A stretch of DNA of 5,639 nt from Verrucomicrobiota bacterium (lineage in GTDB: Bacteria > Verrucomicrobiota > Verrucomicrobiia > Verrucomicrobiales > DEV007), in the NCBI GenBank assembly GCA_020629815.1, contig JAHDCN010000196.1:1-5639 (forward strand). Direction: 5' to 3'. The notes beneath the pieces were generated by a model. That model saw only the letters and a program-made list of their open reading frames with translations. It had not been told where the DNA came from and made no database searches. A program made the position numbers and the translations under genes. Each line of letters opens with the position of its first letter. Positions within the stretch are counted from its first letter, which is position 1. Positions 1-5,639 of this stretch are shown piece after piece.

Positions 1-16
1 AGCGGAACGTCGTTTT

Positions 17-1510
17 TTATTTTGCAATCAAGCGCCACTCCGCATTGGGAGTGCACCGGATCCATTCCAAGTCGGCTTGCAATGTCAATACTCCCACGTC
101 GATCCAATCGCCCAGGCCTTCGTGAAACGCTGTATGCTCCTGTTTACCTGTTTCAAGGGAATATTCCCCTTCCTTCCCGGCTCTCAATTGTAGTTGATAA
201 TCACCTTCCTTCACGACTTTGACTTTCCAATGCCAGGACCTCCCGTCCTTCCGGGCTTCCTCCTGAACCAATTCCACTTTGGGCCATTCAGAATGACCGA
301 CCTCAATCGGAATTCGCTGCAATCCATCAATCGTCACCAGTGTTTGCCATCGGGTGAAATCTGCGCGAAGACCACCCAGCACATAGGGATACTGGTCCGC
401 CAAGTCCATGTTCTGAAAAGGATCACTCTGAAGGTCATAAAGCTCCCAACCCGCGTTGGAAGCCGCCTTTACTTTATCTCTTTGCCATTTCGCGTCCTTT
501 ACCGCCAGCCAACGGTCGCTGCGAATCGCAAACCCGGACTGCTTCCAATCGAAACCATCTGCCGTCCGGGCCGAAACTAAGATGCGATTCGGCCAACGGT
601 CCGGTCTTTCACGATTGGTCAGAACCGGACTCAGGTCCATTCCATCTAATTTCCGCATTTCTTTTGGCTTCAAGCCACAGAGCGAAACCAAAGTGGGTAA
701 AATGTCCTGAATCGAACTCAATCGACCAAACTCATGCTGTTGCGGAATCCAGCCAGGCCAGGAAAATACGCAAGGTAAGCGAACTCCCCCTTCGTGCAGA
801 CTTCCATTGCCCCCGTACAGGTAACCATTGAACCGAGGTTTCGAGGGATCAGCATTCTTCGGTCCACTTTCAGAGCAAAGCACCACCACACAGTCGCCAT
901 CGCTCCAGGAAACCAAATCCAATAACGCCCCCACCCTTCGATCTACCTTCTCAATCGCCTGAACTACCAAATCCGGAGATGTCTCGGCGAATCCAAGCTG
1001 ATTCAAATTCTCTAACTCTACCACTGCCAGAAATGGCCCTTCTCCACGACTTAACAGGGTTAGGTCAGCGACTATACCCTGTTGACTCCTCTTCTTAAAC
1101 CCCTGATTACCAGCGGTAAACGGCCAATTTTTACCATTTTTCCACCCACCGAAAAAGCCCGTTTCGTAGCCCTCTGATGTAAAAACTTCACCAATGGTGA
1201 TCTCAGAAGACTTCAAGATCGCTTCACCGTGCCCTTCTCGCCCTACACCGCCTCGATAGGGATCTCGACCTGTCAGTAAGCCTGCCCGGGCGGACGAAAC
1301 CTCGGGGCCTGAGAGAAAATTGCTCAACCGCGCACCAGACTCTGCTAACCTATTCAGGTGTGGTGTTTTCGCTTCGGGACTTCCATACAATTGCCAATCG
1401 CCCCAGCTCATCCCCGGAACCAGAATGATCAAAACATTGGGACTAGCGTTATCTTTGGCGGAAAGGAAACCTCCGACTAAAAGAAAGCAGGCAATAATGG
1501 TCGTTCGCAC
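17..1510 (-). CDS. Secreted sulfatase-fold protein, predicted catalytically inactive
   Basis: A 497-residue protein of the alkaline phosphatase/arylsulfatase superfamily. Seen: an N-terminal signal peptide (MRTT, hydrophobic core to about residue 18, likely cut after LSA); the strand PNVLIIL (24-30); the scaffold motif TPHLNRLAESG (49-59); ARAGLLTGR (74-82); GYETGFFGGW (114-123); EGGVRLP (240-246); WELYDLQSDP (355-364). About 395-497 forms a beta-rich C-terminal domain. Length is normal for the family and the frame is open throughout. Odd: the Asp-Asp metal pair is Pro32-Gly33, the formylglycine Cys is Val71 with Ser73 for Pro, GKWH reads GGWK (121-124), the DN metal pair is Glu214-Ser215, and the lysine before GS is Asn235. 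Only Arg75 of the core site remains. Hydrolysis of sulfate esters is therefore unlikely; a binding or structural role outside the cytoplasm is inference. The start is GTG: an in-frame TAA lies seven codons upstream, and this start is needed for the signal peptide. A purine run (AAGAGG) touches the GTG and is too close for a normal ribosome site. Confidence 0.9.
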   Translation of the reverse strand: MRTTIIACFLLVGGFLSAKDNASPNVLIILVPGMSWGDWQLYGSPEAKTPHLNRLAESGARLSNFLSGPEVSSARAGLLTGRDPYRGGVGREGHGEAILKSSEITIGEVFTSEGYETGFFGGWKNGKNWPFTAGNQGFKKRSQQGIVADLTLLSRGEGPFLAVVELENLNQLGFAETSPDLVVQAIEKVDRRVGALLDLVSWSDGDCVVVLCSESGPKNADPSKPRFNGYLYGGNGSLHEGGVRLPCVFSWPGWIPQQHEFGRLSSIQDILPTLVSLCGLKPKEMRKLDGMDLSPVLTNRERPDRWPNRILVSARTADGFDWKQSGFAIRSDRWLAVKDAKWQRDKVKAASNAGWELYDLQSDPFQNMDLADQYPYVLGGLRADFTRWQTLVTIDGLQRIPIEVGHSEWPKVELVQEEARKDGRSWHWKVKVVKEGDYQLQLRAGKEGEYSLETGKQEHTAFHEGLGDWIDVGVLTLQADLEWIRCTPNAEWRLIAK

Positions 1511-1556
1511 CCTCTTGTAGTGGACCGATTAGACAAGACCTTCAAGTCATAAAGCG

Positions 1557-1592
1557 AGAATGCCCGGCCCCTCGAAAGGGACCGGGCATTTT
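1557..1592 (-). terminator. Strong hairpin terminator downstream of the LysM gene
   Basis: A near-perfect inverted repeat. The outer arms AATGCCCGG (1559-1567) and CCGGGCATT (1582-1590) pair fully. After one C/A mismatch the inner arms CCCT and AGGG pair, closed by a CGAA loop (1573-1576). Thirteen pairs in all, extendable by a G-T and an A-T pair at the base. It lies about 70 bases past the stop of the minus-strand LysM gene. The following minus-strand sequence is TTCTCGCTTT, a modest T-rich tail; on the plus strand it is followed by TTTT, but no plus-strand gene ends here. It should separate the LysM transcript from the sulfatase-fold gene that starts at 1510, which would then need its own promoter in 1511-1556. 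I found no convincing -35/-10 pair there. Confidence 0.82.
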
Positions 1593-1659
1593 GACCACTC
1601 AACAATGTCTCTCAACAACCTCGGGACTGTATTGGAGACAAATTCTTTAAAATCTAATC

Positions 1660-2535
1660 TTAGTTACTCGCTACGTTGTTGTGGTAGGAGTTGTATTTGC
1701 TGGTCGGAACAATCAGCTCGTCGCCAGGGTGAATCACTGTGCTTTTACCCAACTTGTTCAGGCGTTGCAACTCAGGCATATCAGTGAAGAAATCGCGAGC
1801 AAGAGCGTAGAGATTGTCACCTTTCGTAACCTTGTAGTATCCGTAAGTCTCAGTCTGCTTCAGCAAATCATTGTCATATGCATAAGTCGCATCGGAACCA
1901 GCCTGTTGCTGACTACTACCCGTATCGGGAGCACTCGTAGTCTGAGCGGCAGAACCTGCGCCCGGAATCTTGATCCGCTGACCAGGACTGATCACATCAC
2001 TCTTGAGACCATTTGCAGATTTCAAAGCAGCTACCGAGACACCATACTTTCGCGAAATCTTAGAAAGTGTATCACCGGAAGCAACCTTGTGCTCAGAAGC
2101 TGTAGATGGCGGAGCAGCAGAAGGCGGCGTTGCTGGCGGTGCCGGTGCTTTCTTTGGATCAGCTTGCTTTGGCGGAGCAGGATCAGTAGTTCCCGCATAG
2201 ACATTCGTGGAGCTTGGCTTTGATGGAATCACAAGAGACTCACCAATATAGATCGGCTGACCATCACGCAGATTATTTGCTTCCAGAAGAGAACTGCGAG
2301 GAACGTTGTGCTGACGTGCAATATCTCCGAGAGTGTCACCCTCTTTAATTACATATGTCGTATTCGACATGGTCGCACTCATCATTGCCTGCTCGCGGCT
2401 TTTTCCAAGGGTAGTCTCGAGTGAGCCAACGCGCTTCTCAAGAGAATCAACCCGTGAGGCGAGGTCATCAGCAGAAACAATAACCGGCAATGTTGCAGCT
2501 AAAGCGATTGCAATGGAGGACGATTTCCTAATCAT
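1660..2535 (-). CDS. Secreted LysM protein with three LysM domains and an N-terminal coiled coil
   Basis: A 291-residue exported protein predicted to bind peptidoglycan. Seen: a signal peptide (MIRK, hydrophobic 8-20, likely cut after VSA at 22); a heptad segment with Leu/Val at 25, 29, 32, 36, 39 and 43, which should form a short oligomeric coiled coil; LysM 1 (about 60-104, EGDTLGDIA, ending LVIP); a Pro/Ala/Lys-rich linker (118-147); LysM 2 (148-191, SGDTLSKIS, ending IKIP); a Ser/Gln/Thr-rich linker (192-230); LysM 3 (232-277, KGDNLYALA, ending LIVP); and a short Asn/Ser/Tyr-rich tail. LysM domains bind N-acetylglucosamine glycans such as peptidoglycan (family knowledge). No M23 peptidase, amidase or other enzyme domain follows, so a structural, anchoring or adaptor role in the periplasm is likely (inference). 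The ATG gives a good signal peptide, but no Shine-Dalgarno precedes it. The gene is divergent from the nuclease gene at 2723 and ends before a strong terminator. Confidence 0.9.
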   Translation of the reverse strand: MIRKSSSIAIALAATLPVIVSADDLASRVDSLEKRVGSLETTLGKSREQAMMSATMSNTTYVIKEGDTLGDIARQHNVPRSSLLEANNLRDGQPIYIGESLVIPSKPSSTNVYAGTTDPAPPKQADPKKAPAPPATPPSAAPPSTASEHKVASGDTLSKISRKYGVSVAALKSANGLKSDVISPGQRIKIPGAGSAAQTTSAPDTGSSQQQAGSDATYAYDNDLLKQTETYGYYKVTKGDNLYALARDFFTDMPELQRLNKLGKSTVIHPGDELIVPTSKYNSYHNNVASN

Positions 2536-2546
2536 GTGAAGACATT

Positions 2547-2574
2547 AATATAAATTTATGTTTTAGGCAAACAA
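2547..2574 (-). promoter_or_regulatory. Possible promoter of the LysM gene
   Basis: On the minus strand, TTGTTT (2574-2569) and TATATT (2552-2547) are separated by 16 bases and resemble a sigma-70 -35/-10 pair; the -10 matches 5 of 6 consensus positions, the -35 only 3. A start about 7 bases beyond the -10 would fall near 2540, leaving a leader of only about five bases before the ATG at 2535, which would fit the missing Shine-Dalgarno. The region from 2541 to 2610 is very AT-rich, so chance matches are easy. Confidence 0.3.
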
Positions 2575-2675
2575 AAATTTAATATTTCTTAATAAAATTT
2601 TAAAAAGAGGCGTTTTCGGTTCTGGTTTTTATGGAAAAATTCGAATATTGCGTTTTTTGGCCTGAAAGTTTTGAA

Positions 2676-2709
2676 CTCCTTCTTCTTGCTCTCCTGTCCC
2701 CTCGCCTTT
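2676..2709 (+). other. Pyrimidine-rich tract upstream of the beta-CASP nuclease gene
   Basis: Of 34 bases, 31 are C or T on the plus strand, ending 13 bases before the ATG at 2723. It lies where a ribosome site would be, but contains no Shine-Dalgarno. Pyrimidine-rich leaders can be bound by ribosomal protein S1 in other bacteria (established knowledge); such a role here is inference. The rest of the divergent spacer (2536-2722) is AT-rich to about 2610. I found no clear plus-strand promoter or stable hairpin in it. Confidence 0.3.
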
Positions 2710-2722
2710 ACAAAGTGATGTT

Positions 2723-4114
2723 ATGAATATCACCTTTTGTGGGGCGGCTGGCACAACGACCGGTTCCCAACACCTGATCGAAGTCAATGGTTCCCGTATT
2801 CTGCTTGATTGTGGGCTCTACCAGGGGCGCCGGGATGAGACTTACGACCGAAACAGGAACTTTCTCTATAATCCGGAGGAGGTTGATGCGGTAGTTTTGT
2901 CTCACGCTCACATTGACCACAGTGGTAATCTTCCCAATTTAACGAAGAACGGCTTTCAGGGTAATGTTTACAGTACGTTCGCTACCCGGGATCTTTGTCA
3001 GATCATGCTGTCTGATTCTGCCCGGATTCAGACTCAGGATACCAAGTGGCTGAATAAACGACGGAAAAAGAAAGGATTGCCAGAATTGGAGCCAATTTAT
3101 TCCGAACTGGATGCGGAGGCTTGTTTACGACAATTTGTGAATATTGGTTACGACCGTGCGATTCCAATCGCTGACGGTGTCACTCTCCGTTTGGTCGATG
3201 CTGGCCACATTCTTGGTTCGGCTCAGGTTATTCTGGATATTAAGGAAGGCGGGCAAAAGAAGCGGCTGCTTTTCTCTGGCGACGTCGGACGTGGTAATAA
3301 TGAACTGCTGCGTGATCCTGTGGCGACCGATGATGTCGATGTGCTCTTGATGGAAAGCACCTACGGTGCGCGGGAGCATGAGCTGCCTACACAGGCCAAT
3401 CATCTGATTCGCGATATCCTGAACCGTGCCTTGAAGAAGAACGGTAAGGTTATCATTCCTTCTTTTGCCGTCGAAAGGACTCAGCAGCTGATCTACGTGC
3501 TGCACGAATTAACCGAGAAAAAGGAAATCCCCGAAGTTCCCATCTACGTCGACAGCCCGTTGGCGGTGAATGCGACCGAAATTTTCCGTATCCATCCGGA
3601 GTGCTTTAATGAGGAGGTTTACGATTTCCTGTTTGAGAAGCGTAATCCGTTTGGTTTTGAGAATCTCAATATGGTGCGCAAAGTGAGCGAATCGAAAAAG
3701 CTCAATGACCGGGACGAACCCGCGATCATTATTTCGGCCTCCGGTATGTGCGAGGCGGGTAGAATTCTTCACCATCTCAGAAATTCTATCGAAGACGAGA
3801 AGAACACGATTCTCTTTGTCGGCTACTGCGCCGAGCAAACTCTCGGGTGGAAGATTCGCGAAGGTTGGGACGAAGTTCCGATCCTCGGTGATAAATACAA
3901 GGTGCGTGCCAATGTCGAGATCCTCGACTCATTTAGCGGTCATGCAGATCACAGCGAGCTGCTGGAATATTTCGGCGAAATGGGCGGTGCAAAGAAAGAC
4001 ATATTCCTGGTTCACGGAGAGCCGGAGCAAAGTAAGAACCTGGCCGGCGCGTTACAGGATCGCCACAAGGGCAATGTCGCTGTAGCCGAGTGGAAAACAC
4101 AAGTTGAAGTCTAA
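2723..4114 (+). CDS. Beta-CASP metallo-beta-lactamase-fold ribonuclease (CPSF73/YSH1-like)
   Basis: A 463-residue cytoplasmic protein of the CPSF-73/Ysh1-type group of metallo-beta-lactamase-fold nucleases. Family members cut or trim RNA with two zinc ions. All expected motifs are present: Asp29 in LLDCG (motif 1), HAHIDH 61-66 (motif 2), His162 in AGHILGS (motif 3), Asp187 in FSGDVGR (motif 4), Glu211 in MESTYG (motif A), His407 in SGHADH (motif B) and His431 in LVHGE (motif C). The beta-CASP domain spans about 215-370, including PSFAVERTQQ and SASGMCEAGR; the RNA-specificity segment is at the C-terminus. Length is typical and no catalytic residue is missing, so activity is expected, probably as a ribonuclease; the RNA target cannot be read from sequence. 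The ATG directly precedes the conserved first strand (NITFCGAAG) and has no Shine-Dalgarno. An overlapping ATG at 2718 runs only two codons. The glycosyltransferase gene begins 67 bases downstream on the same strand. Confidence 0.94.
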   Translation: MNITFCGAAGTTTGSQHLIEVNGSRILLDCGLYQGRRDETYDRNRNFLYNPEEVDAVVLSHAHIDHSGNLPNLTKNGFQGNVYSTFATRDLCQIMLSDSARIQTQDTKWLNKRRKKKGLPELEPIYSELDAEACLRQFVNIGYDRAIPIADGVTLRLVDAGHILGSAQVILDIKEGGQKKRLLFSGDVGRGNNELLRDPVATDDVDVLLMESTYGAREHELPTQANHLIRDILNRALKKNGKVIIPSFAVERTQQLIYVLHELTEKKEIPEVPIYVDSPLAVNATEIFRIHPECFNEEVYDFLFEKRNPFGFENLNMVRKVSESKKLNDRDEPAIIISASGMCEAGRILHHLRNSIEDEKNTILFVGYCAEQTLGWKIREGWDEVPILGDKYKVRANVEILDSFSGHADHSELLEYFGEMGGAKKDIFLVHGEPEQSKNLAGALQDRHKGNVAVAEWKTQVEV

Positions 4115-4181
4115 GAGCGAAATTGTCTTTTCTCCACCCGTGGAAGATGGCAGTCTCTGCATTCCTCGAACCTGACTTGTT

Positions 4182-5399
4182 TTGAAATCGCTTCTTCTTA
4201 CCAACGAATACCCGCCGCATATCTACGGTGGAGCAGGAATCCACGTGCAATACCTGTCCCGCGAGCTGGCGAAGTTCTGCGATGTCGATGTTCGCTGCTT
4301 TGGCGATCAAGATCAACCGGATGGCAACCTGACGGTGAAAGGTTTTCAATCCGACAACGGCGACTACACGGCTCCCAAACCGCTGCACTCGGTTTTCTCC
4401 GCTTTGCAAAAGTGCCTGGATTTTAATACGACGGATATCGACGCCGATGTGGTGCATCTGCATACGTGGTATTCTCATTTTGGCGGGATGCTGGCAAAAC
4501 TGAACTACGGCATTCCTATGGTGCTTACGGTTCACTCTCTGGAGCCTTTGCGACCGTGGAAGCGTGAGCAGCTCGGCGGCGGATACGACTTCACCGTGTG
4601 GCTGGAAAAAACCGCAATCGAAATGGCGGATGCGGTGATCGCTGTTTCCAACGAAACCAAAGAAGACATCCTGCGATTGTTTGATGTCCCGGAGGAAAAA
4701 GTTCCTGTCATTTATAACGGCATCGATCCTGACGAATACACTCCAACCTTCGACAACGATGTGCTGTCGAAATATGACATTGATCCATCCATGCCGTTTG
4801 TCCTGTTTGTCGGACGCATCACCAGGCAGAAAGGAATCATTCACCTGGTAAATGCGATCAAATCCATGGATCCGGATACCCAGGTGGTTTTGTGCGCCGG
4901 CGCTCCTGACACTCCGGAGATTGGTCAGGAAATGCTGGATGCAGTCGAATCCGCCCGCGCCAGTTTTGGCGGCAAGATTGTGTGGATTGATGAAATGATT
5001 TCCACCTACGACAAGATTGTTCTCTACAGTCATGCCCGGGTTTTCTGCACTCCGTCAATTTACGAGCCGTTTGGGATTATTAATCTGGAGGCGATGGCCT
5101 GTGAGACTCCGGTAGTTGCCTCGCAAGTCGGCGGAATGAAGGAGATCATTCTGCCGGGTGAAACAGGGACTTTGGTTCCGCTGGAGCAACAGAATGAATC
5201 GCCATTTGAAGCCACTCAACCGGAAAAGTTCGCGGCGGACTTGGCTGCAGGAATTAATGAGTTAATGCGCGATCCGGAACTGTGCGAAAAAATGGGCAAG
5301 GCAGGAAGGCAACGAGTGCTCGACACCTTCAGCTGGACCGAGATCGCACGGGAAACTCACGCGCTCTACGAGAAAGTCTGTTCAGCGCAAAATACGTGA
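4182..5399 (+). CDS. glgM: Actinobacterial-type glycogen synthase / maltose-1-phosphate synthase (GT4 family)
   Basis: A 405-residue GT-B glycosyltransferase resembling the GlgA type of Corynebacterium and Mycobacterium, now called GlgM in mycobacteria. Those enzymes use ADP-glucose, and GlgM joins it to glucose-1-phosphate to form maltose-1-phosphate for alpha-glucan synthesis (family knowledge). Seen: the N-terminal signature NEYPPHIYGGAGIHVQYLSR (8-27) with the donor-site glycine loop GGAG (16-19); DVRCFGDQ (36-43); His118 in TVHSLEPLRPW; IYNGID (177-182); the donor-phosphate residues Arg212 and Lys217 in GRITRQKG; and the paired glutamates of EPFGIINLE (Glu295, Glu303). Length is normal, with no gaps. 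The TTG start is forced: an in-frame TGA lies three codons upstream, the conserved N-terminus begins at once, and no later start would keep the glycine loop. No Shine-Dalgarno is seen. It may share a transcript with the upstream nuclease gene. Glycogen synthase versus maltose-1-phosphate synthase cannot be settled from sequence; no other glycogen gene is in the window. Confidence 0.9.
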   Translation: MKSLLLTNEYPPHIYGGAGIHVQYLSRELAKFCDVDVRCFGDQDQPDGNLTVKGFQSDNGDYTAPKPLHSVFSALQKCLDFNTTDIDADVVHLHTWYSHFGGMLAKLNYGIPMVLTVHSLEPLRPWKREQLGGGYDFTVWLEKTAIEMADAVIAVSNETKEDILRLFDVPEEKVPVIYNGIDPDEYTPTFDNDVLSKYDIDPSMPFVLFVGRITRQKGIIHLVNAIKSMDPDTQVVLCAGAPDTPEIGQEMLDAVESARASFGGKIVWIDEMISTYDKIVLYSHARVFCTPSIYEPFGIINLEAMACETPVVASQVGGMKEIILPGETGTLVPLEQQNESPFEATQPEKFAADLAAGINELMRDPELCEKMGKAGRQRVLDTFSWTEIARETHALYEKVCSAQNT

Positions 5400-5484
5400 T
5401 AGCGTAGGCACGAAACGCGAGCCAAAATCCTTTTGCATCGCCCTGTTTCGGGCCTAGCTTTGGAACAAGTAAGATTTACCAGAT

Positions 5485-5639
5485 ATGAACACCACATTTT
5501 TAGCCATGGGCATGATCGGAATGCAGGAAATGATTATCATTTTCCTGATTATCCTGCTGCTCTTCGGAGCCAAGAAAATCCCTGATCTGGCGCGTGGCGT
5601 AGGCAAAGGAATGGGCGAATTCAAGAAAGCCAAGAAAGA
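5485..5639 (+). CDS. tatA: TatA, Sec-independent protein translocase subunit (partial, 3' end outside window)
   Basis: The first 51 codons of a TatA/E family protein, cut by the window end. TatA assembles in the inner membrane with TatC to export folded proteins carrying twin-arginine signals. Seen: a short N-terminus with several methionines (1, 8, 10, 13, 16) ending in MQE; a single transmembrane helix at about 16-27 ([12 protein letters not shown]); the hinge [12 protein letters not shown] (27-38); and the start of the amphipathic helix with [14 protein letters not shown] followed by KKIPDLARG and FKKAK is typical of TatA rather than TatB, which has a GPERLP-like hinge. ATG at 5485 is taken as the start, but ATG at 5506, 5514 or 5521 is also possible because no Shine-Dalgarno decides. 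It lies 85 bases after the glycosyltransferase gene. The sulfatase-fold and LysM proteins here have ordinary Sec-type signals without twin arginines, so neither is an evident Tat substrate. Confidence 0.93.
   Translation, partial: MNTTFLAMGMIGMQEMIIIFLIILLLFGAKKIPDLARGVGKGMGEFKKAKK

Noticed and set aside
1606..1640. TGTCTC ... GAGACA inverted repeat just past the LysM stop
   Set aside because: Six-base arms with a 23-base loop and no extension; this can occur by chance, and the strong hairpin just beyond it explains termination.
1681..2223. Plus-strand open frame of 180 codons opposite the LysM gene, with an Arg/Ser/Trp-rich repetitive stretch
   Set aside because: The repetitiveness is the mirror of the Pro/Ala-rich LysM linker; the minus-strand frame has a signal peptide and three LysM domains and is clearly the gene.
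3055..3078. Basic stretch NKRRKKKG in the beta-CASP nuclease, considered as an unusual RNA-binding insertion
   Set aside because: A basic segment at this position is, as I recall, common in bacterial members of this family, so it is not distinctive.
4131..4147. Small TCCA/TGGA hairpin between the nuclease and glycosyltransferase genes
   Set aside because: Four pairs only, no T tract; not supportable as a terminator or regulatory structure.
3933..5033. Long minus-strand open frame (366 codons) antisense to the glycosyltransferase and the nuclease 3' end
   Set aside because: It overlaps two genes with complete family motifs on the other strand, its translation shows no recognisable domain, and it is rich in Arg, His and Gln as expected of a shadow frame.
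5440..5453. GCCC/GGGC inverted repeat between the glycosyltransferase gene and tatA
   Set aside because: Only four base pairs with a six-base loop and no T tract after it; too weak to call a terminator.

Overview
The window carries four complete protein genes and the start of a fifth, in two divergent blocks around an AT-rich intergenic region at about 2536-2722. The mid-range base composition, a secreted sulfatase-family protein, a LysM envelope protein, a short TatA and the near absence of Shine-Dalgarno sites suggest a marine Gram-negative bacterium of the Planctomycetota-Verrucomicrobiota group. An Opitutae/Puniceicoccales-like Verrucomicrobiota is my best guess. This is an inference from family flavour, not from a marker gene.

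Left block, minus strand: a LysM-repeat secreted protein (2535 down to 1660) is followed by a strong hairpin terminator (about 1557-1592), then by a secreted sulfatase-fold protein (1510 down to 17). The terminator between them suggests separate transcription units. The sulfatase-fold protein is the most interesting item. It has the right length, scaffold motifs and a C-terminal beta-rich domain, but nearly all catalytic and metal-binding residues are replaced, including the cysteine that would become formylglycine. It looks like an intact secreted pseudoenzyme rather than a decayed gene.

Right block, plus strand: a beta-CASP metallo-beta-lactamase-fold RNA-processing nuclease (2723-4114), then an actinobacterial-type GlgA/GlgM glycosyltransferase for glycogen or maltose-1-phosphate synthesis (4182-5399, TTG start), then the first 51 codons of tatA (5485 to the window end). 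Gaps are 67 and 85 bases with no convincing terminator, so co-transcription is possible, but the functions (RNA metabolism, carbon storage, protein export) are not obviously linked.

I see no tRNA, rRNA, CRISPR array, insertion sequence or phage gene, and no stretch above 300 bases without a gene. I found no convincing new multi-gene system. The points worth following up are the catalytically dead sulfatase and the consistently SD-less starts.
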